From contig JAEZKC010000071.1 in assembly GCA_023436205.1 (NCBI GenBank), positions 224,033-288,032 of the forward strand: a stretch of DNA of 64,000 nt, given 5' to 3'. Position numbers and translations under genes: made by a program. The notes under the pieces were generated by a model that saw only the letters and a list, made by a program, of their open reading frames with translations, was not told where the DNA came from and made no database searches. The stretch is from Fibrobacterota bacterium (GTDB lineage: Bacteria > Fibrobacterota > Chitinivibrionia > Chitinivibrionales > Chitinispirillaceae). Below, piece by piece: positions 61,217 to 64,000 of this stretch (positions are counted from its first letter, which is position 1; the number at the start of each line of letters is the position of its first letter).

Positions 61217-61300
61217 ATCCGAAATTAAAAATCCAAAATCCCAAATCGCGGGCTGGTGATCCAAAATCCGAAATCTAAAATCCTAAATCCCAAATCGAAG
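61217..61300. repeat. Heptanucleotide tandem repeat, 12 units of ATCCNAA type
   Basis: Twelve 7-base units follow in strict phase, including ATCCGAA, ATCCAAA, ATCCCAA, ATCTAAA and ATCCTAA. One unit (GCTGGTG) breaks the motif but keeps the register. The array looks like two 42-base halves, each ending ATCCCAA-ATCG. It ends directly at the ribosome-binding site of the phosphatase gene. Confidence 0.85.
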
Positions 61301-61310
61301 GAGGGTGTCA

Positions 61311-63899
61311 TTGAATTCACTCATACATTATAGTAGATTAATAGAATTAACCCTCTCATTCTGGATTACTACGATGGAAAGTGCTCATAAAAAGACGATC
61401 TGCTTACTTATTGAAGGCGTTGCCGGGATGTACTACTCTCATGTATGGCCGGGAGTAGCCGACTGCGCTCGCGAAAACGGGTATAATCTTATCTGCTATG
61501 CCGGCGGTAGCCTTCGCATGTCACCTCAGAATCCCTATGAGGTGCAGCGAAACATCATTTACAGCCACATAGATATTAAAAGTATCGATGGTTTGATCAT
61601 ATCCGGAACTCTGAAAAATTTCATTTCTGACCGAGAATTCGCTCATTTCATGGAGCGGTTTCAGGGCTTGCCGGTCGTGACTCTTATTCCTGCCCTGGAA
61701 AATATTCCATCTGTTCTGATTGATAACGCCTCGGGGATGAAAAGCCTCATCTCCCATCTGGTTCATGAACACGGACACAGGAATTTCATCTTCATCGGTG
61801 GTCCCAAAGGTAATCTTGATGCAGACCAGAGGCTTGATCTTTTCAAGAAGTACATGGCCGAGTATGGCCTTGAGGGTGGCGATGATCGGGTGATTTCAGG
61901 TGATTTCACTCGCGATGGCGGCTACAAGGCAGCCATGGAGCTTCTCAGCAAGAAAATCCCCTTTGATGCCGTATTGACTGCCAATGATGAAACAGCACTG
62001 GGCGCAATAGCAGCCTTTCGAGAGAAGGGCATCAGGGTCCCGGAAGATACCGCAGTAACCGGTTTTGACGGAATAGAGGAGAGCGAACTCACTACTCCCC
62101 CGCTTACCACCGTTCGTCAGCCGCTTTATGAAATTGGAAGGTCCGCGGTGGAGCTTCTGATTGCCAGAATCAAGGGTAAGGAAGTACCTCTCCGCACAGT
62201 TCTCAATGCGCCACTTGTGGTACGCCAATCCTGCGGATGTTTCATTAACCCGAAACACGCTCTCACAGGTAAATCTCTTCCTGAAGTTGACAAGTCAGGC
62301 GACATTGAACAGCTTCGAAAAAGTTTACTTGAGGCACTCAGGACGTTTGAGCCGGAAATCGCCTCAAAGGTGAAAGATGGTGATTTCGAAGAGCTGGTGA
62401 CAGCTTTTTATGATGAGATCGAAGGCAAACGAATCGCAGTGTTTCTTCCCTCCCTTAACCGAATTGCAATCACTGCAGTTCTGTCCGGAGAAGATACTCT
62501 CCAGTGGCAGAAAATATTCGTCGTGATGCGCAAATATACACGGCCACTCACTGCAAATCAGGCCGAAAAAGCGGACAACCTTCTGCATGACGGATACAAC
62601 CTCTTCAGTGAAGCGGCAGTCAGGGTCCAGGCACATAAACGCCTTCAGGAAGAGCAGCAGGCAGCACTGATGCGTTCGGCCGGCCATTCCATTGCCAACT
62701 CCTTCGATATCCCCAACCTGATCCAGGCGGTCGGAAGAGTTTTCCCCAATATCGGGATAAATGATTTTTATTTGTCACTGTATGATAAGTCAACCAAGGA
62801 ATTTCTGAATTCCAAACTGCTTTTCAGCCTTCAGAGAGGCAAAAAGAGCATCTCTACAAGCGATACATTCTTTCCCACAGATGAACTGATGCCAGGGGGC
62901 ATTAAACCCTCCTCGACTCCTTTTCAAATGGTTGTACAGCCGCTCTTTTTCAAAAATGAACAGCTTGGAATGGCGGTTTTCAAAAACGGTCCCTCCAAGG
63001 GCTATATATATGAAATCCTAAGCGAACATCTTAGCGGTGCACTTCAGGGCGCGTTGCTCATGAAAAAGGTTCAGGAACAGGCGATCACCCTTGAACAGAC
63101 CAATCAACAGCTGCAGAAACTTCGGGAACAGGAACACGCCTACCTCGAGGCTATCAAGCGGGAACTTGAGATGGGCCGAATCATTCAGGCCAGCTTTCTA
63201 CCCGAATCGATGCCTGTGATTGAGGGGTGGGAGTCACGAGAACTCTTCATGCCGGCACGTGAAGTGTCCGGTGATTTTTATGATGCATTCATGCTTGAAG
63301 ATGGCAGAGTCGCATTTGTAATTGCAGACGTTTCCGGGAAGGATGTGGGAGCAGCACTGTTCATGTCACTCATAAGAACTCTCGTGCGCGCCTTTTCGGA
63401 GCAGTCCCTGGAAGGCGCTGCAGATCCACTGAACGCTATTTCACTTACCAATAGATACATTGCTCTTCACCACCATAGCGGCAAAAGCCGTTTCATGTAT
63501 GTAACTATGTTTTTTGCTCTGGTGGACCCCAAAACAGGTGAAGTTACCTATATCAACGCAGGACACAATCCTCCGGCACTTTTAAGTTCCGAAGGAAAGA
63601 TCATGCGCTGGCTTGATCCGACTGGTCCTGCGGTAGGTATTGCCGCAGAGCTGGAATTTCATCAGGAAAAGCTTCATCTAGACCCCGGCCAGATGCTTCT
63701 TCTGTACACCGATGGTGTTATTGAAGCCCGCAACGAGCAGAGCGAGTTTTTCACCAGAAAACGGTTTGCAGAACTGATCGAGCAGCCCTATAGTTCCGCC
63801 TCGGAAGTAGTGGAAAGGGTCAAAAACGCCATCAAAGAGCATAGCGCCGGCGCAGTGCCATATGATGATGTGACCATGCTGGGAATATTCAGGAACTAG
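61311..63899 (+). CDS. LacI-type sugar-binding sensor fused to PP2C/SpoIIE phosphatase
   Basis: An 862-residue soluble regulator. Residues about 23-320 are a periplasmic-binding-like domain of the LacI/GalR type (TICLLIEGVAG, GHRNFIFIGGP, FDAVLTANDETALGAIAAF, VTGFDGIEES, TTVRQPLYEIG) but with no N-terminal helix-turn-helix. A middle part (about 340-590) of unclear fold, a coiled coil (about 590-625) and a SpoIIE/PP2C domain follow (VSGDFYDAF, IADVSGKDVGAALFM, INAGHNPP, YTDGVIEARN, DDVTML), with metal Asp residues intact. The start is TTG 61311, 5 bases after AAGGAGGG; GTG 61305 overlaps that site, and ATG 61374 lacks one. It likely turns a sugar signal into dephosphorylation of a partner. Confidence 0.88.
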   Translation: MNSLIHYSRLIELTLSFWITTMESAHKKTICLLIEGVAGMYYSHVWPGVADCARENGYNLICYAGGSLRMSPQNPYEVQRNIIYSHIDIKSIDGLIISGTLKNFISDREFAHFMERFQGLPVVTLIPALENIPSVLIDNASGMKSLISHLVHEHGHRNFIFIGGPKGNLDADQRLDLFKKYMAEYGLEGGDDRVISGDFTRDGGYKAAMELLSKKIPFDAVLTANDETALGAIAAFREKGIRVPEDTAVTGFDGIEESELTTPPLTTVRQPLYEIGRSAVELLIARIKGKEVPLRTVLNAPLVVRQSCGCFINPKHALTGKSLPEVDKSGDIEQLRKSLLEALRTFEPEIASKVKDGDFEELVTAFYDEIEGKRIAVFLPSLNRIAITAVLSGEDTLQWQKIFVVMRKYTRPLTANQAEKADNLLHDGYNLFSEAAVRVQAHKRLQEEQQAALMRSAGHSIANSFDIPNLIQAVGRVFPNIGINDFYLSLYDKSTKEFLNSKLLFSLQRGKKSISTSDTFFPTDELMPGGIKPSSTPFQMVVQPLFFKNEQLGMAVFKNGPSKGYIYEILSEHLSGALQGALLMKKVQEQAITLEQTNQQLQKLREQEHAYLEAIKRELEMGRIIQASFLPESMPVIEGWESRELFMPAREVSGDFYDAFMLEDGRVAFVIADVSGKDVGAALFMSLIRTLVRAFSEQSLEGAADPLNAISLTNRYIALHHHSGKSRFMYVTMFFALVDPKTGEVTYINAGHNPPALLSSEGKIMRWLDPTGPAVGIAAELEFHQEKLHLDPGQMLLLYTDGVIEARNEQSEFFTRKRFAELIEQPYSSASEVVERVKNAIKEHSAGAVPYDDVTMLGIFRN

Positions 63900-64000
<101 letters not shown>

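Overview
The window reads as a chromosomal segment of a Gram-negative, cellulose-degrading bacterium. Envelope genes point to a lipopolysaccharide-bearing outer membrane: heptose kinase, lpxB, GT9-like and ArnT-like transferases, lipoproteins, and three predicted outer-membrane barrels ending in F or Y. The sugar genes comprise a three-CBM family-51 endoglucanase of the Fibrobacter EGF/Cel51A type, a family-9 cellulase and two family-94 phosphorylases. Together they suggest the phylum Fibrobacterota (Fibrobacter/Chitinispirillum relatives). This placement is inference from gene content; no rRNA or tRNA gene was seen.

Layout. 1-2.7 kb (+): a polysaccharide deacetylase cut by the window edge, an M50 protease and a heptose-7-phosphate kinase. 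2.7-8.9 kb (-): a run from a GGDEF cyclase through a PhnP-like hydrolase, pyrE and two DUF218 proteins to a PHP phosphoesterase. 9-14.1 kb (+): a GT9-like protein, a membrane L,D-transpeptidase and an 871-residue coiled-coil protein. 14.2-18.8 kb (+): a tight operon of spoT/rel, a DUF4388 protein, prs and rluD. 18.9-28.3 kb (+): a transmembrane Ser/Thr kinase with TPR tail, PHP-manC-lpxB, a PEGA/TSP3 secreted protein, a tiny lipoprotein and panB.

29-52.7 kb is the most interesting part, a cellulose-utilisation locus. A family-5 ABC importer (-) lies divergent from an operon of two large barrel proteins and the Cel51 lipoprotein. A GH94 phosphorylase follows with its own promoter, palindromic operator candidate and terminator. 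Then come a GH9 cellulase, dsbD and a second GH94. The proposed flow is surface hydrolysis, passage through barrels, ABC import of cellodextrins and intracellular phosphorolysis. No SusC/SusD pair is present, so this would be a PUL-like locus built from other parts.

53-57.9 kb holds a third predicted barrel gene and an iron operon: fur, a Fur-FeoA fusion, feoA, feoB and a FeoB-associated Cys-rich peptide. A promoter and an overlapping TTGAGAC-N3-GTCTCAA palindrome stand in front of fur, and the core palindrome recurs at the start of feoB. 58-61.2 kb carries an ArnT-like transferase, a GT2 and a PAP2 phosphatase. 61.3-63.9 kb encodes a LacI-type sugar sensor fused to a PP2C/SpoIIE phosphatase, flanked on both sides by heptanucleotide tandem repeats. 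A candidate structured RNA or REP-like element lies at 52.8-52.97 kb.

Starts were moved where ribosome-binding sites or family alignment demanded it, including one likely CTG start (PhnP-like hydrolase) and several TTG/GTG starts. All functional calls rest on motif recognition by eye; no database search was run.
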